Shown here in pieces: positions 26,856 to 36,592 of a stretch of DNA of 64,000 bases. The notes under the pieces were generated by a model. It worked only from the letters and a program-made list of their open reading frames with translations. It had not been told where the DNA came from and made no database searches. The stretch comes from Pseudomonas cavernicola. Its GTDB lineage: Bacteria; Pseudomonadota; Gammaproteobacteria; Pseudomonadales; Pseudomonadaceae. Position numbers and translations under genes: made by a program. The stretch covers positions 868,001 through 932,000 of the forward strand of contig NZ_QYUR01000008.1 of the NCBI RefSeq assembly GCF_003596405.1, given 5' to 3'. Position 1 is the first letter of the stretch; each line of letters begins with the position of its first letter.

Positions 26856-27974
26856 CTATGCCTCAGTCCCTACCGGTCTTGCGTAGGTATCCGGCCGCTC
26901 ACGGTCGAAAATCTCGTTGGCCCAGAGCATCACAATCATTTCCTCATCACCCACATTGGTGATGTCGTGGGTCCAGCCCGGGACGGTTTCGACGATCTCC
27001 GGTTGCTCGCCGGTGGTGAACAGCTCGTAGAACTCCCCAGACACGATGTGGCGGAAGCGGAAGCACGCCTTGCCTTTGATCACCAGAAATTTTTCGGTTT
27101 TCGAGTGATGGTAATGCCCTCCACGGGTCACTCCAGGATGCGCTGTAAAGTAGGAGAACTGACCGCTATCACCTGTCTTGAGCATTTCCACGAATACCCC
27201 TCGCGGATCGCCGTACTTGGGCACCTGATAGGTAAAACGCTCCGGCGGCAGGTAGCTGACATAAGTGGAGTACAGCGCACGCACCAAGCCTGTTCCAACC
27301 GGTTCGCTGATCAGGCTTGTGCGGCTGTCGCGAAATGCCTGCAGCTGCTCGGCCAACGCTCCTACGCTGATGCTGTATTGCGGTTCGACACTGACGAAAG
27401 GCTCACCAAGCGACTGGCCATCCATCGCCGCGATGAAGTGAGTGACCACATCGTCGATATACACGAGATTGATGCGTGCTTGCAGATCGTTGATCTGAAT
27501 AGGTAAATCACGGGCAATGTTGTGACAGAAGGTCGCGACCGCCGAGTTGTAGTTCGGGCGAGCCCACTTGCCGAAGACATTGGGCAGTCGAAACAAATAC
27601 ACCGCAGAGCCATGCTTGCTGGCCAGCTCGAGCAACGCCTCTTCGGCACCACGCTTGCTGCTGCCGTAGGGGTTGTCCAATTCAGCCTGGCTGGATGAAG
27701 TGTAAAGCACGGGCACAAGCTTGCCGCTGGCTTCTATTGCATCACAGAGTGCCTGGGTCAGGTCGGTATTGCCGGTCTTGAACTCTTGCGGATCCTGCGG
27801 GCGATTCACTCCGGCCAGGTGAAACACAAAGTCCACCTCGGGCATCAATACCTGCAACTGAGCAACATCATCCCCACGTATGAAGCAAAGCACCTCGATG
27901 TCTTTACGCTCACTCAGGTGCGCAACCAGGTTCTTGCCAACAAAACCATTGGCACCAGTAATCAGCACTTTCAT
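26856..27974 (-). CDS. fnlB: Bifunctional epimerase/reductase of the UDP-L-FucNAc pathway
   Basis: WbjC/CapF-type protein of 372 residues. The N-terminal SDR domain has TGANGFVGKNL and the active-site YGSSKRGAEE. The C-terminal cupin domain contains GGHYHHSKTEKFLVIKGKA, with metal-binding His residues. In CapF-like enzymes the cupin epimerises at C3 and the SDR domain reduces C4. It sits 3 bases after fnlA and 127 bases before fnlC. Confidence 0.93.
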   Translation of the reverse strand: MKVLITGANGFVGKNLVAHLSERKDIEVLCFIRGDDVAQLQVLMPEVDFVFHLAGVNRPQDPQEFKTGNTDLTQALCDAIEASGKLVPVLYTSSSQAELDNPYGSSKRGAEEALLELASKHGSAVYLFRLPNVFGKWARPNYNSAVATFCHNIARDLPIQINDLQARINLVYIDDVVTHFIAAMDGQSLGEPFVSVEPQYSISVGALAEQLQAFRDSRTSLISEPVGTGLVRALYSTYVSYLPPERFTYQVPKYGDPRGVFVEMLKTGDSGQFSYFTAHPGVTRGGHYHHSKTEKFLVIKGKACFRFRHIVSGEFYELFTTGEQPEIVETVPGWTHDITNVGDEEMIVMLWANEIFDRERPDTYARPVGTEA

Positions 27975-27977
27975 CGG

Positions 27978-29006
27978 TCACTCCTCAGGCGTTGCGTGTT
28001 CGCCACGCTGAATGGCACGCATGAAATCCAGTTTGAGCAACAAGCGCTGCATACCTTCCACATCCAACCGTTCGGTATTGTGTGAGTTGTAGTCTTCGGT
28101 GCGAGAAATTTTCTCCTCGCCCTGCTCCACGAACTTGGCGTAGTTGAGATCGCGCAGATCCGGGGGCACACGGAAGTACTCGCCCCTATCCTCAGCACAA
28201 GCCATTTCCTCGCGGCTGAGCAACGCCTCGTAAAGCTTCTCGCCATGGCGGGTGCCGATCACCTGGATAGGGTGTTCGGACATATCGAGCATCTGGGTCA
28301 GCGCCTTGGCCAGAGTTTCTACAGTGGCTGCCGGCGCTTTTTGCACGAACAGGTCACCGTTGTTGCCGTGCTCGAAGGCATACAGCACCAGATCCACGGC
28401 ATCTGCCAGGGTCATCATGAAGCGGGTCATGTTCGGGTCGGTTAGCGTCAGCGGCTTACCGGCGCGGATCTGCTCGATAAACAGCGGGATCACCGAACCA
28501 CGCGAGGCCATAACATTGCCGTAACGGGTGCCGCAAATGACGGTCTTGTTGTCATTGCGTGACTTGGCGACCATGACCTTTTCCATCATCGCCTTGGAAA
28601 TACCCATGGCGTTGATCGGATATACCGCTTTGTCAGTGCTCAGACAGACTACGCGCTTGACGTCATTCTGGATCGCTGCCTCCAGCACGTTGTCGGTGCC
28701 GATCACGTTGGTCTTGACCGCTTCCATCGGGTGAAACTCGCAAGACGGCACTTGCTTGAGCGCTGCGGCATGGAAGATGTAATCCACTCCACGGGTCGCA
28801 TTGAGCACGCTTTGGTAGTCGCGCACATCACCGATATAGAACTTCAGTTTGGAATTGGCATAGCGCTTGCGCATGTCATCCTGTTTCTTCTCGTCGCGAC
28901 TGAAGATGCGGACTTCAGCGATATCAGTGTCGAGGAAGCGTTTGAGAACCGCATTACCAAAGGACCCAGTCCCCCCCGTAATCATCAAAGTTTTGCCGAC
29001 AAACAT
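27978..29006 (-). CDS. fnlA: UDP-GlcNAc 4,6-dehydratase/5-epimerase (FnlA/WbjB/CapE)
   Basis: First enzyme of UDP-L-FucNAc synthesis, 342 residues. NAD-binding GGTGSFG is at residues 11-17. The catalytic segment STDKAVYPINAMGISK places Met134 and Lys138 at the active site, the Met variant typical of the inverting dehydratase family. It is a soluble short form, unlike the membrane-anchored WbpM of the same cluster. The start codon follows a weak AGGGGGAGC site. Confidence 0.94.
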   Translation of the reverse strand: MFVGKTLMITGGTGSFGNAVLKRFLDTDIAEVRIFSRDEKKQDDMRKRYANSKLKFYIGDVRDYQSVLNATRGVDYIFHAAALKQVPSCEFHPMEAVKTNVIGTDNVLEAAIQNDVKRVVCLSTDKAVYPINAMGISKAMMEKVMVAKSRNDNKTVICGTRYGNVMASRGSVIPLFIEQIRAGKPLTLTDPNMTRFMMTLADAVDLVLYAFEHGNNGDLFVQKAPAATVETLAKALTQMLDMSEHPIQVIGTRHGEKLYEALLSREEMACAEDRGEYFRVPPDLRDLNYAKFVEQGEEKISRTEDYNSHNTERLDVEGMQRLLLKLDFMRAIQRGEHATPEE

Positions 29007-29108
29007 ATTATGCTCCCCCTATTGCATTTGTAAGAGTTAAAAACCCATAAGAAAACTTTATTTTGACATAATAAACCCTATGCCAACACCCCCAAAAAAA
29101 TCACCGCA

Positions 29109-30341
29109 TTACATCTTAATATCTTCCTCATCATGACCGACTGAGCGGCACAAAACTAACTGACTCGATATTTTACGCACTGTCATGTTTTCTAAATACC
29201 AAGCCTGCCCTTGGGCGCCAACTAAAAAAAGATCCTCTCTAGTCATTTGAGCAACTGCAGAAAAATTCTCAAATAATTTTGAATTATTGCTTGGTGAAGC
29301 ACTCCAGCCCGCTCTTATATTGCCCTCTAAAATATTTCCAAAATCAGTGGCATCCTCAACATATGCAAGAATGGGCACAGCCGCCCGGAGATAATCGATA
29401 GATTTAGATGGAAATGTAGGCACAACAGCAGCGCCAGAATTAAAAACCAACCCCAAATCCGCACCAACTAAAAAGCGAATATACTCATCACGCGGTTTAA
29501 AACCCTTATACACTACAACATCACTTACATCATACGCGATGATATCTGACAGTATTTTCTCACGCTCAGGGCCATCACCAAATATATAAAATTTAGCAGA
29601 AATTTTCTGACGCTTAGCATAAATAGCAAGCTCAATCACTTTATCTATACCTCGCCCACGAACCAACTGACCACCGAATACACAAATTAAATCATCACAA
29701 AAATCATTCGACTTTCTAGCATCCATATATTTCTGCGAGCTACGGACCATGACATTATTTGGCCCCCAAATACTTAAAACCTCTGCCGCAGTCTCGGAAC
29801 GCAATTTAAAATTTCCCTTCAAAAAAGATAAATTTTCCGGGGACATAACACCAATTCGATCATAGTCATTATAAGCACCATTCTCTACAAATTTAAGAAC
29901 CGGCTTCAAAGGCTTCGGTATCAACCCAAATTCAGAGTCATAAATTGGGAAAAAGTCCCAAAGTATGAGGTAAGTCAGACATCCTTGTTTTTTGTATGCT
30001 TTGAGCAGCGGCTTCATAATCAATGCAGGAGAGAAGCTTACAACAAGATCGAAATTAAAATCCTTAAATATTCTCCGCACTGAAGGCGCAATCGATGCCG
30101 CTGAGAAAAACCACTTTAATATTTTCCCGAATCGCCCTCTGAAGAATTTTCTTTGCGTTGAAAAAACATAAACCTCAACACCATTTTTCACAATATGGAA
30201 ATCGTTTTTGTACTGCCCCGACCAATCCAAACAAACCACGACAACTTTATGTGTTTCCACAAGCTCTTCAGCCAGACTATCAGTCAACCAAGAGCATCCC
30301 TCTTCGAGCGAGTACTTAGTACACAAAATAAGTAAATTCAT
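29109..30341 (-). CDS. Glycosyltransferase family 4 (O-unit assembly)
   Basis: A 410-residue GT-B enzyme with N-terminal LLILCTKYSLEEGCSWLTDSLAEEL, the nucleotide-sugar site around FGGQLVRGRGIDKVIELA, and FIFGDGPEREKIL-like FYIFGDGPEREKIL. The acceptor and sugar cannot be predicted. It is markedly AT-richer than fnlA, with many AAA and TTT codons, as are wzx and wzy next to it, which points to a separately acquired serotype-specific segment. Its start overlaps the wzx stop by four bases. Confidence 0.83.
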   Translation of the reverse strand: MNLLILCTKYSLEEGCSWLTDSLAEELVETHKVVVVCLDWSGQYKNDFHIVKNGVEVYVFSTQRKFFRGRFGKILKWFFSAASIAPSVRRIFKDFNFDLVVSFSPALIMKPLLKAYKKQGCLTYLILWDFFPIYDSEFGLIPKPLKPVLKFVENGAYNDYDRIGVMSPENLSFLKGNFKLRSETAAEVLSIWGPNNVMVRSSQKYMDARKSNDFCDDLICVFGGQLVRGRGIDKVIELAIYAKRQKISAKFYIFGDGPEREKILSDIIAYDVSDVVVYKGFKPRDEYIRFLVGADLGLVFNSGAAVVPTFPSKSIDYLRAAVPILAYVEDATDFGNILEGNIRAGWSASPSNNSKLFENFSAVAQMTREDLFLVGAQGQAWYLENMTVRKISSQLVLCRSVGHDEEDIKM

Positions 30342-31579
30342 ATCCTTCGCCCATTAAAATAATTAAACACAAACCCAAGCATTACCAAGAAGCAAATAGA
30401 ATAAGTCAATATATAAGCGTAACCCACATCAATGGAGTTATTCCCCATGGAAAAATAATAGAACAGACTAACAAACAACAAACCTTGCAAAAACTCAAAA
30501 ATCAAAGCACGGCCAAACCTATCAGCAGATATAAGTGTAAAACTACAAAACAATGCGCACACCCTGAAATAGTCACCTATCAAATAGTATGAAACATAAT
30601 TCTTTGCTGATGAGTAACCTTCACCAAATAGCAAAGACACAAAATATTCCCGAAATGAAAAAATTATGAGAGCGCCCAGAAAATAAACTCCCGAAACCCC
30701 AAGCAATTTTTTAAACCAGCCAGAAAAGTGAAAGTCTCCTATTTTTCGAGAAAGGTACGGAAGCAGTATAGCAGAGCAAAACATGCCATAAAACTGCTGT
30801 ACAGTATCTGAGATCTTCACCGCAACTTGCCAATAGCTCAGTTCAACCGCTCCAAATTGCTGATGAAAACTTTCCCGAACAAGAATACTGATCACCGGTA
30901 TAGATACAAGTCCGACATAGACAATAAGGCAGAACCTGAAAACCTGAACTAGCCGCCTATTCGCCCAAAGAAGTTTAAAGTCCAGCCTTATTTTCCCCTC
31001 AAAGGTACGATATAAAAATACCACAGGAAGAATATAAGAAAGTGGCAAAGCCCAATAAATGCCATCCTCAGCGCCAACCAAAACCAGACAAACTACTATA
31101 AGAACGAATAATGCCGCCCCACCTATATTAGCAAGAACATATCTGTTAGTTTTCCCCTGCGCCAGCGCTACAGCCATCAATATTCCGCAAACATTCGAAA
31201 TAAAAAAAACAATCAAAATATAAAATATGACCCACCAAGAGACACTCCTATAAAATATGAACTCCTCAAGACTACCTTTCAGGAAAACAAAACAAATTGC
31301 TAGCAAACATAAGAATAAAAAACCATAACTGAAAACGACAGAAACCTCCTTCTCGCACGCTACAACTCGACTAGTTTGAGAAAGATTTTTAATCAAGTAG
31401 TTACTTGCCCCTCCCAAAGACAAACCAAAAACTACCGCCAAAAAAGCCATGTACTGCGTAAGATAACCGAAACCTTCCTCGCCAAAGCTGCCCGCCAAAG
31501 CTCTTAAAACCACCAGGGAGCATAGCGGCTTAAACGCAAATGAGCAGCCTATATAAATAGCCCTCCTCAACTCACTCAC
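30338..31579 (-). CDS. wzx: O-antigen flippase, Wzx family
   Basis: Membrane protein of 413 residues with about twelve hydrophobic segments, expected to flip the lipid-linked O unit across the inner membrane. It begins with the flippase-typical LRRAIYIGCSFAFKPLCSLVVLRALAGSFGEEGFGYLTQYMA, and KLLWANRRLVQVFRF lies in a central cytoplasmic loop. It is AT-rich and overlaps both neighbours by a few bases, indicating one operon with wzy upstream and the glycosyltransferase downstream. Sequence conservation in this family is low; the call rests on topology, the N-terminal pattern and context. Confidence 0.85.
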   Translation of the reverse strand: MSELRRAIYIGCSFAFKPLCSLVVLRALAGSFGEEGFGYLTQYMAFLAVVFGLSLGGASNYLIKNLSQTSRVVACEKEVSVVFSYGFLFLCLLAICFVFLKGSLEEFIFYRSVSWWVIFYILIVFFISNVCGILMAVALAQGKTNRYVLANIGGAALFVLIVVCLVLVGAEDGIYWALPLSYILPVVFLYRTFEGKIRLDFKLLWANRRLVQVFRFCLIVYVGLVSIPVISILVRESFHQQFGAVELSYWQVAVKISDTVQQFYGMFCSAILLPYLSRKIGDFHFSGWFKKLLGVSGVYFLGALIIFSFREYFVSLLFGEGYSSAKNYVSYYLIGDYFRVCALFCSFTLISADRFGRALIFEFLQGLLFVSLFYYFSMGNNSIDVGYAYILTYSICFLVMLGFVFNYFNGRRI

Positions 31580-32777
31580 CCAACCCCATTTCTAACTCAT
31601 ATTCTCGATAGTACTTTAGTGTTCGTTCTTCTCCGTCATTACCCCCCCCTCCCAGCCATCGTTCATACATATTGAAATATGGCGTATAGGGGTAAAATCC
31701 TGGCCGTGTTACCTCATGAATAAGGATCATGACACTCATGAGCAACACTGCCGAACCATAAAAAAGCCTATTAATTAAATTTAATTTATTCAAAATAATA
31801 AAAAAAAGATAAAAATAAGGCATGATTACAAAGTATTTAACGCGATCATGGAAAATTGGATACTTCCAAAATAGCAGCAAAAAGATTAAATAAATAAAGC
31901 TTAAATTTAAGAGATATCGTTCAATCCGGCTAAGCCAATCCAACCTGGAATGCAAAAAAATAAAAACCACAACAATTAAAAACTTATATAAAAACTCACC
32001 CACTCCTCTTTGATACATATCCCCCAGCCTTAAATACAAATCAACTTTTGAAAAAACGAATCCCGGCATGTAACCAGAAAGCTGATACAGAACCACACCT
32101 AAAGTATCAATACCCGACAAATACAAAACCGACAACACAAGCAAAACAGGCACCATAATTCTTCTTGGAAAGTTCAGCTTAGCCAAAAACATGACAAAAC
32201 CAATAATTAAAGAAAAAACATGAAACACACATGCAAGACACACACACACCAGAAACTTAACATTATTTCTTTGCAACAGATATATTAGCCCCAAGGAAAG
32301 TATAGACAATGAGATAGACATCCTCATAACGCCCATCTGCAACACCAGAAATAACCAGCAGTAATAGACCAGAAGACCTTTAACAGCACCATTACCGAGG
32401 TAATTATTCAGCCGAACGAAGGCATAGAGATTTAACAAGCAAACTAAAATTTGAGGCAACCAGAAGCCGGCTCCCGAAAAACTCAAAAAATACAGGAAAA
32501 CAGAAAAACCCAGTTCTGATCCTTTCTCATACCCAAAACTTACAGCGTCTGAGAGATCAGAACTCGTGGAAACCCCATCATAAATTGCGTGATAAACATA
32601 CCAATCATAGCCAGTATCATCTCGCAACCCAGCCACGAGCACGAAATATAAAAGCGAAAGAAAAATGGCCACCCCATAAGTCTTTACTTTTTGACAGAAG
32701 AACAGCTCGTACAGATAAAATGGAACTAATAAAGCCATTAGAGAAATATAAAATAACACTCCAACCCCACAGATCAC
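31572..32777 (-). CDS. wzy: O-antigen polymerase, Wzy (EpsG-like)
   Basis: A 401-residue membrane protein with about eleven hydrophobic segments. AGLRDDTGYDWYVYHAIYD after the second membrane segment and a late loop with HDRVKYFVIMPYFY resemble EpsG-type polymerases. Position between wzz and wzx and low GC content support the polymerase role. It overlaps the wzx start by eight bases. Wzy proteins share little sequence, so the name rests on topology and neighbourhood. Confidence 0.8.
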   Translation of the reverse strand: MICGVGVLFYISLMALLVPFYLYELFFCQKVKTYGVAIFLSLLYFVLVAGLRDDTGYDWYVYHAIYDGVSTSSDLSDAVSFGYEKGSELGFSVFLYFLSFSGAGFWLPQILVCLLNLYAFVRLNNYLGNGAVKGLLVYYCWLFLVLQMGVMRMSISLSILSLGLIYLLQRNNVKFLVCVCLACVFHVFSLIIGFVMFLAKLNFPRRIMVPVLLVLSVLYLSGIDTLGVVLYQLSGYMPGFVFSKVDLYLRLGDMYQRGVGEFLYKFLIVVVFIFLHSRLDWLSRIERYLLNLSFIYLIFLLLFWKYPIFHDRVKYFVIMPYFYLFFIILNKLNLINRLFYGSAVLLMSVMILIHEVTRPGFYPYTPYFNMYERWLGGGGNDGEERTLKYYREYELEMGLGE

Positions 32778-32964
32778 AAAATCTAGATAGACATATAAAT
32801 CTATTCAGTAGATTTAAATTTTTGCCCACACATTTTCAGCTAGCAATACTTGCCGTGCGCTGTACAAGCACACCATCCAACACCTTGACCACAACAACTT
32901 ACTTATGACGAGCCGAGTAAACGATAGCTCGCCTTAACTCACCGAACAAGTGCACCGCTTGAAA

Positions 32965-33006
32965 CGAGAGCCCGGGAAGCCACCTCTGGTAGAATCCAGG
33001 CTCTCG
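32965..33006. other. Stem-loop in the wzy-wzz gap
   Basis: CGAGAGCC and GGCTCTCG pair perfectly around a 26-nt spacer. The 431-bp gap (32778-33208) also holds a REP pair and nothing else recognisable. The stem may be a terminator for wzz or an attenuator before wzy. Confidence 0.3.
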
Positions 33007-33080
33007 CACCAAAGGTGTAGGACATTTCGCCCCTTGTAAATCAGAACTTTAATTAAGGTGAATTTGTATGCGGTGTTCTT

Positions 33081-33146
33081 TGTAGGAGCGAGCTTGCTCG
33101 CGAAGCTCTTGCACCACCGTCTTTCACGAGCAAGCTTGCTCCTACA
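33081..33146. repeat. REP inverted pair (GTAGGAGCGAGCTTGCTCGCG type)
   Basis: TGTAGGAGCGAGCTTGCTCGCG and CGAGCAAGCTTGCTCCTACA form a REP pair. It is the same family as the pair at 34781-34846 and differs from the RAYT-associated family at 17-18.7 kb. Confidence 0.85.
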
Positions 33147-33208
33147 GGTCGTGCGGCCTGCTTACCAAGAGACAGCCCCAACCATGAGGGCTGTGGAAAT
33201 CATGTTTT

Positions 33209-34495
33209 TCAGGCCGGTGCAATAGCGCTGGATTTACGGCGCAAAAGGTTGCGCAGCAGGGCTATGAACAAGCCCAGCATGCCGCCGAGCACCACGCCCG
33301 ATACCAGGATCAGCGCTTTCTTAGGTTTGACTGGCCGCAATGGCTCCACGGCGACCTGATCGATGGAAACCAGCTTGAGGTCGGAGACGTCGACCTGAAG
33401 GCTCCGCAAGCGCGCGGCCTCCTCGCGCCAGATAGCCAGGTCCTTGAGGAACAGGTCTGCATTTTCGCGCTGGTTGAGCACTTCAATCTGCCGATTGTGC
33501 GCCAGCAACTGCAGCTCCTTGGCGATCTGCGCGATACGCGGCTCGGTGAAGTCGTCGGAGCGGCGTTGCAGCAGCGCATTACGCTCAGCTTCCAACGCTT
33601 CGTTGCCCATAAAATAGAGCGGAACTTCCTTATTGTTGACCTCGGTACGGATCACACTGCCTTGCCCCGCACGCTCCCCCTCCCCTAATGCGGAAGGCGT
33701 CGTGGGTTTGCTGATACCCAGCGCCTTGGCGATGCGGATCGCTTCCTCCAGTTGGGTAATGTGGTTGTCGCGATGGGTCTTCGACTGCTGACGCAAGGCC
33801 TTGAGCTCATCTTGCAACTCCGCACGCTTGAGGCTATCGGCCTCGATCAGCTTGGCGATCGTGGCTTCCTTACTCGCCTCGTAGTTAGCGCGGGCCGCGG
33901 CTATCTTCAGCTCAAGTTGATTCAGACGATTCTGGATCACGGTTTTCAGGTCTGAATCGATGCGCTCGCGCTCTGACTGAATCGCATGTTCAACCAAACC
34001 ATTGACGAGCGCGATGCCATTGACATCCTTGGGGTAAGTCAACTGGACGCCCACATAGCCGCTCAGTTTTTCGGTCTTTTTCGGGTCGGGCTGCAACATC
34101 TTGAACGCTTCCTGATTGAAGCGTTCAAAGGTTTGCTCAAGGCTTCGACCAGGCTGGCGCAAGGCCTCGAACAGGCCTTGGTTGGCGCGAAAGAAACCCA
34201 GCCGGCTGTCATATGATTCCAACGCAGCCCCGACGCGCTGCATAGCTTGCTCAGGCGTCAGCTCATAAACGTCGGTGCGATTCAAGGCATCGAGATCCTT
34301 GATCGCCGCGGGGCGCAGTACGCTTTGCACCTGGTATTCGGGGGTGACCAGGAAGGCATACGCCGCCGCGGCCATGCCGACCAGCAAGGTCACCAGGGCA
34401 ATCAGCAGCTTTTGCTCCCAGAGCGCGTGAAATAGCGCAGCCAAGTCGATTTCATCATTAGATGTCTGTTGTACCGCGGGAGAGATCGCATTCAC
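33209..34495 (-). CDS. wzz: O-antigen chain-length determinant, Wzz (copy 1)
   Basis: Polysaccharide co-polymerase of 428 residues. It has an N-terminal cytoplasmic tail with NDEIDLAALFHALW, a first membrane helix (LIALVTLLVGMAAAAYAFLV), a long periplasmic coiled-coil domain, and a C-terminal VKPKKALILVSGVVLGGMLGLFIALLRN helix with the Pro-rich Wzz signature before it. It controls O-antigen chain length with Wzy. A similar paralogue lies 420 bases upstream. Its own start lacks a clear ribosome binding site. Confidence 0.92.
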   Translation of the reverse strand: MNAISPAVQQTSNDEIDLAALFHALWEQKLLIALVTLLVGMAAAAYAFLVTPEYQVQSVLRPAAIKDLDALNRTDVYELTPEQAMQRVGAALESYDSRLGFFRANQGLFEALRQPGRSLEQTFERFNQEAFKMLQPDPKKTEKLSGYVGVQLTYPKDVNGIALVNGLVEHAIQSERERIDSDLKTVIQNRLNQLELKIAAARANYEASKEATIAKLIEADSLKRAELQDELKALRQQSKTHRDNHITQLEEAIRIAKALGISKPTTPSALGEGERAGQGSVIRTEVNNKEVPLYFMGNEALEAERNALLQRRSDDFTEPRIAQIAKELQLLAHNRQIEVLNQRENADLFLKDLAIWREEAARLRSLQVDVSDLKLVSIDQVAVEPLRPVKPKKALILVSGVVLGGMLGLFIALLRNLLRRKSSAIAPA

Positions 34496-34780
34496 GACTA
34501 AGATCCATCTTCAAAAAGGGTGTGACCGGCTCGCCAACTGGGGGGCAACGACCTTTGAAATCTTGTTGTTGTCCTATTCAGCCATGCTGCCTCTCACATC
34601 TGGAGCAGCTTGGCACAAGGGCTATGCACCCTTCCCGCTAGCGGAGATTTTGCAGCATTGTGCCAGCGGTGGATGACATTACAAGCCTTGACAAAGACTG
34701 GGCGTTCGCAGGCTGACGGGCGGGAATCTTTTGACATCCATCTCAGCTGTTGCAGAAAGTTCTTTCGAAAAGCACAGAAC

Positions 34781-34846
34781 CTGTAGGAGCGAGCTTGTTC
34801 GCGAATGGCGGTGGCATAAGAACTTCGCGAGCAAGCTCGCTCCTAC
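34781..34846. repeat. REP inverted pair between the two wzz genes
   Basis: CTGTAGGAGCGAGCTTGTTCGCG and CGCGAGCAAGCTCGCTCCTAC form the pair. It is the only recognised feature of the 422-bp gap 34496-34917. Confidence 0.85.
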
Positions 34847-34917
34847 CAAAAGCCATGGAGGGCGCCAGTGCGCACCACCTGAGCAGCCCCATGATGCGCA
34901 TAGCGCACCCTGCGGGT

Positions 34918-36240
34918 CTATTTTTCGTCTGAGTCAATGGCCTCCGCCTTGGGCCGTAGCAGATTGCGTAACAAAACCACAAGAACACCGAGTATCAGGC
35001 CAGCAACCCCGCCCAAGCCGATGATCAGCGCCTTCTTCGGCTTGACGGCCGTGAGCGGATCGAGCGCCAGTTGATCCACCCTGACCAACTGCAATCCGGC
35101 GGTATCGAACTTGATCCCTTTTAGTTGAGCAGCCTCCTGACGCCATTCCGCCAGATCCTTGAGGTACAGGTCCTCGTTATGACGCTGTTCGAGGATCTCG
35201 ACCTGGCGATTGCGGCTCAGCAACGCCAGTTCCTTCTCGATCTCGGCAACTCGCGGCTCGCTAAAGTCGTCCGAGCGGCGCTCACTCAAGGCCTGTCGCT
35301 CAGCCCTCAAGGCTTCGACGCCCATGAAATAGAGCGGAATTTCTCGGCTGTTGACCTCGGTGCGGACGACCTGTCCCTTGCGCTGAGCGTCAGCCATGGC
35401 CGAAGGAGTGGTAGGATTCTGAATACCCAGCGACTCGGCTATCTGGGCTGCTTCATCGAGCCGTTTGATGCGGCTTTCCCGACGCGTTTTCAACTCGGTG
35501 CGCAAGGCCTGCAACTCATCCTGCAGTTGAGCCCTTCGCAAGGCATCCTGCTCAAGCAGGGTGGCGATTTGCGCCTGCTTGCTCGCCTCGTAGCTTGCCC
35601 GTGCCGCCTCGATCTTCTGCTCCAGACCGAACAAGCGGTTAGCTATCAACACCTTCAGGTCTGTGGCAATTCGATCCCGCTCAGCCTCCAGCACATAGGC
35701 AACCAAACCGTTGACCACTGCCACCCCATCCACTCCTTGGGGGTATGTCAGCGATATACCGACGGACTCGCTCAGGCTATTCGGCTTCTTGGGATCAGCC
35801 TGCAGCATAGTAAAAGCCGACCGGTTGAACTCTTCGAATACCTGATCTAGCGAGCGCCCAGGTTCGACCAGCCCAGTGAAAAGCTCCTGGTGGTCACGGA
35901 AGAATTTGAGGCGACTTTCGTAGGAAGAGAGCCCCGCCGCGCCGCGGCTCAATGCCTCGGCCGGGGTTAGTTCGTAGACGCCGGTGCCATTCAATTCATC
36001 GAGGCTGCCCTGGTCCACCGGGCGCAACACGCTCTGCACCTGATAGTAGGGCGTTGCCAGAAAGGCATAAGCAGCCGCCATCAGGGTGACCAGGCTGGCG
36101 ACGGCTAAAATCAGGTACTTCTGCTGGAACAGTGATCGAAGCAGTTCGACCAGGTCGATTTCATTGTTGTTATTGGAGGGTTGCTGTGGTTGATCACGCA
36201 TACGTCGGCTGAGATCCGGTTGAACAATGGCATATCGCAT
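34918..36240 (-). CDS. wzz: O-antigen chain-length determinant, Wzz (copy 2)
   Basis: A paralogue of the 33209-34495 protein with the same plan: NNEIDLVELLRSLF tail, first helix LILAVASLVTLMAAAYAFLA, periplasmic coiled coil, and the second helix after VKPKKALIIGLGG. The two share blocks such as YYQVQSVLRP, SRxIPLYFMG-like REIPLYFMGVEALRAER and RRSDDFSEPRVAEIEKELALL. Start could be ATG 36240 or ATG 36201; the latter gives the same tail length as copy 1, but neither has a good ribosome binding site. Two Wzz proteins would permit two modal chain lengths. Confidence 0.9.
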   Translation of the reverse strand: MRYAIVQPDLSRRMRDQPQQPSNNNNEIDLVELLRSLFQQKYLILAVASLVTLMAAAYAFLATPYYQVQSVLRPVDQGSLDELNGTGVYELTPAEALSRGAAGLSSYESRLKFFRDHQELFTGLVEPGRSLDQVFEEFNRSAFTMLQADPKKPNSLSESVGISLTYPQGVDGVAVVNGLVAYVLEAERDRIATDLKVLIANRLFGLEQKIEAARASYEASKQAQIATLLEQDALRRAQLQDELQALRTELKTRRESRIKRLDEAAQIAESLGIQNPTTPSAMADAQRKGQVVRTEVNSREIPLYFMGVEALRAERQALSERRSDDFSEPRVAEIEKELALLSRNRQVEILEQRHNEDLYLKDLAEWRQEAAQLKGIKFDTAGLQLVRVDQLALDPLTAVKPKKALIIGLGGVAGLILGVLVVLLRNLLRPKAEAIDSDEK

Positions 36241-36526
36241 GTCATGCGATCACTTTTCAGTCCCCTCCTTGAACGCCCGGCCCCTCTCGCGAAGGTAGCA
36301 GCAGGCGCATCCCATGTGCCTAGCCGGTTGAGACAATAGTCTCGCTGATTTGTTCGCCCCAGTCTGAGAATCAGGGGCTATTCCTACATAGCCAGCCCAG
36401 TCTTCCCTTCCGCTTATGCAAGGTCAATAGGGCTCGGGGAGCGAACTTGTGACCCACATGGATGTGGGAAATGCGGCAAGCCGTTAAGGAACGGCTTCCG
36501 CCTCGCGATTGGGACCCGAATAAATG

Positions 36527-36556
36527 CGGTGTGGAGCGACTAGTCACCCCACACCG
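36527..36556 (-). terminator. Terminator of rtx2
   Basis: CGGTGTGG and CCACACCG (arms 36527-36534 and 36549-36556) enclose a palindromic GACTAGTC loop. The minus strand continues CATTTATT. It stands 37 bases after the rtx2 stop, similar to the placement at rtx1. The rest of 36241-36592 shows no gene. Confidence 0.65.
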
Positions 36557-36592
36557 AAACATCTTATGCCTTGCTCCGCTTTGGTGGCCTCC

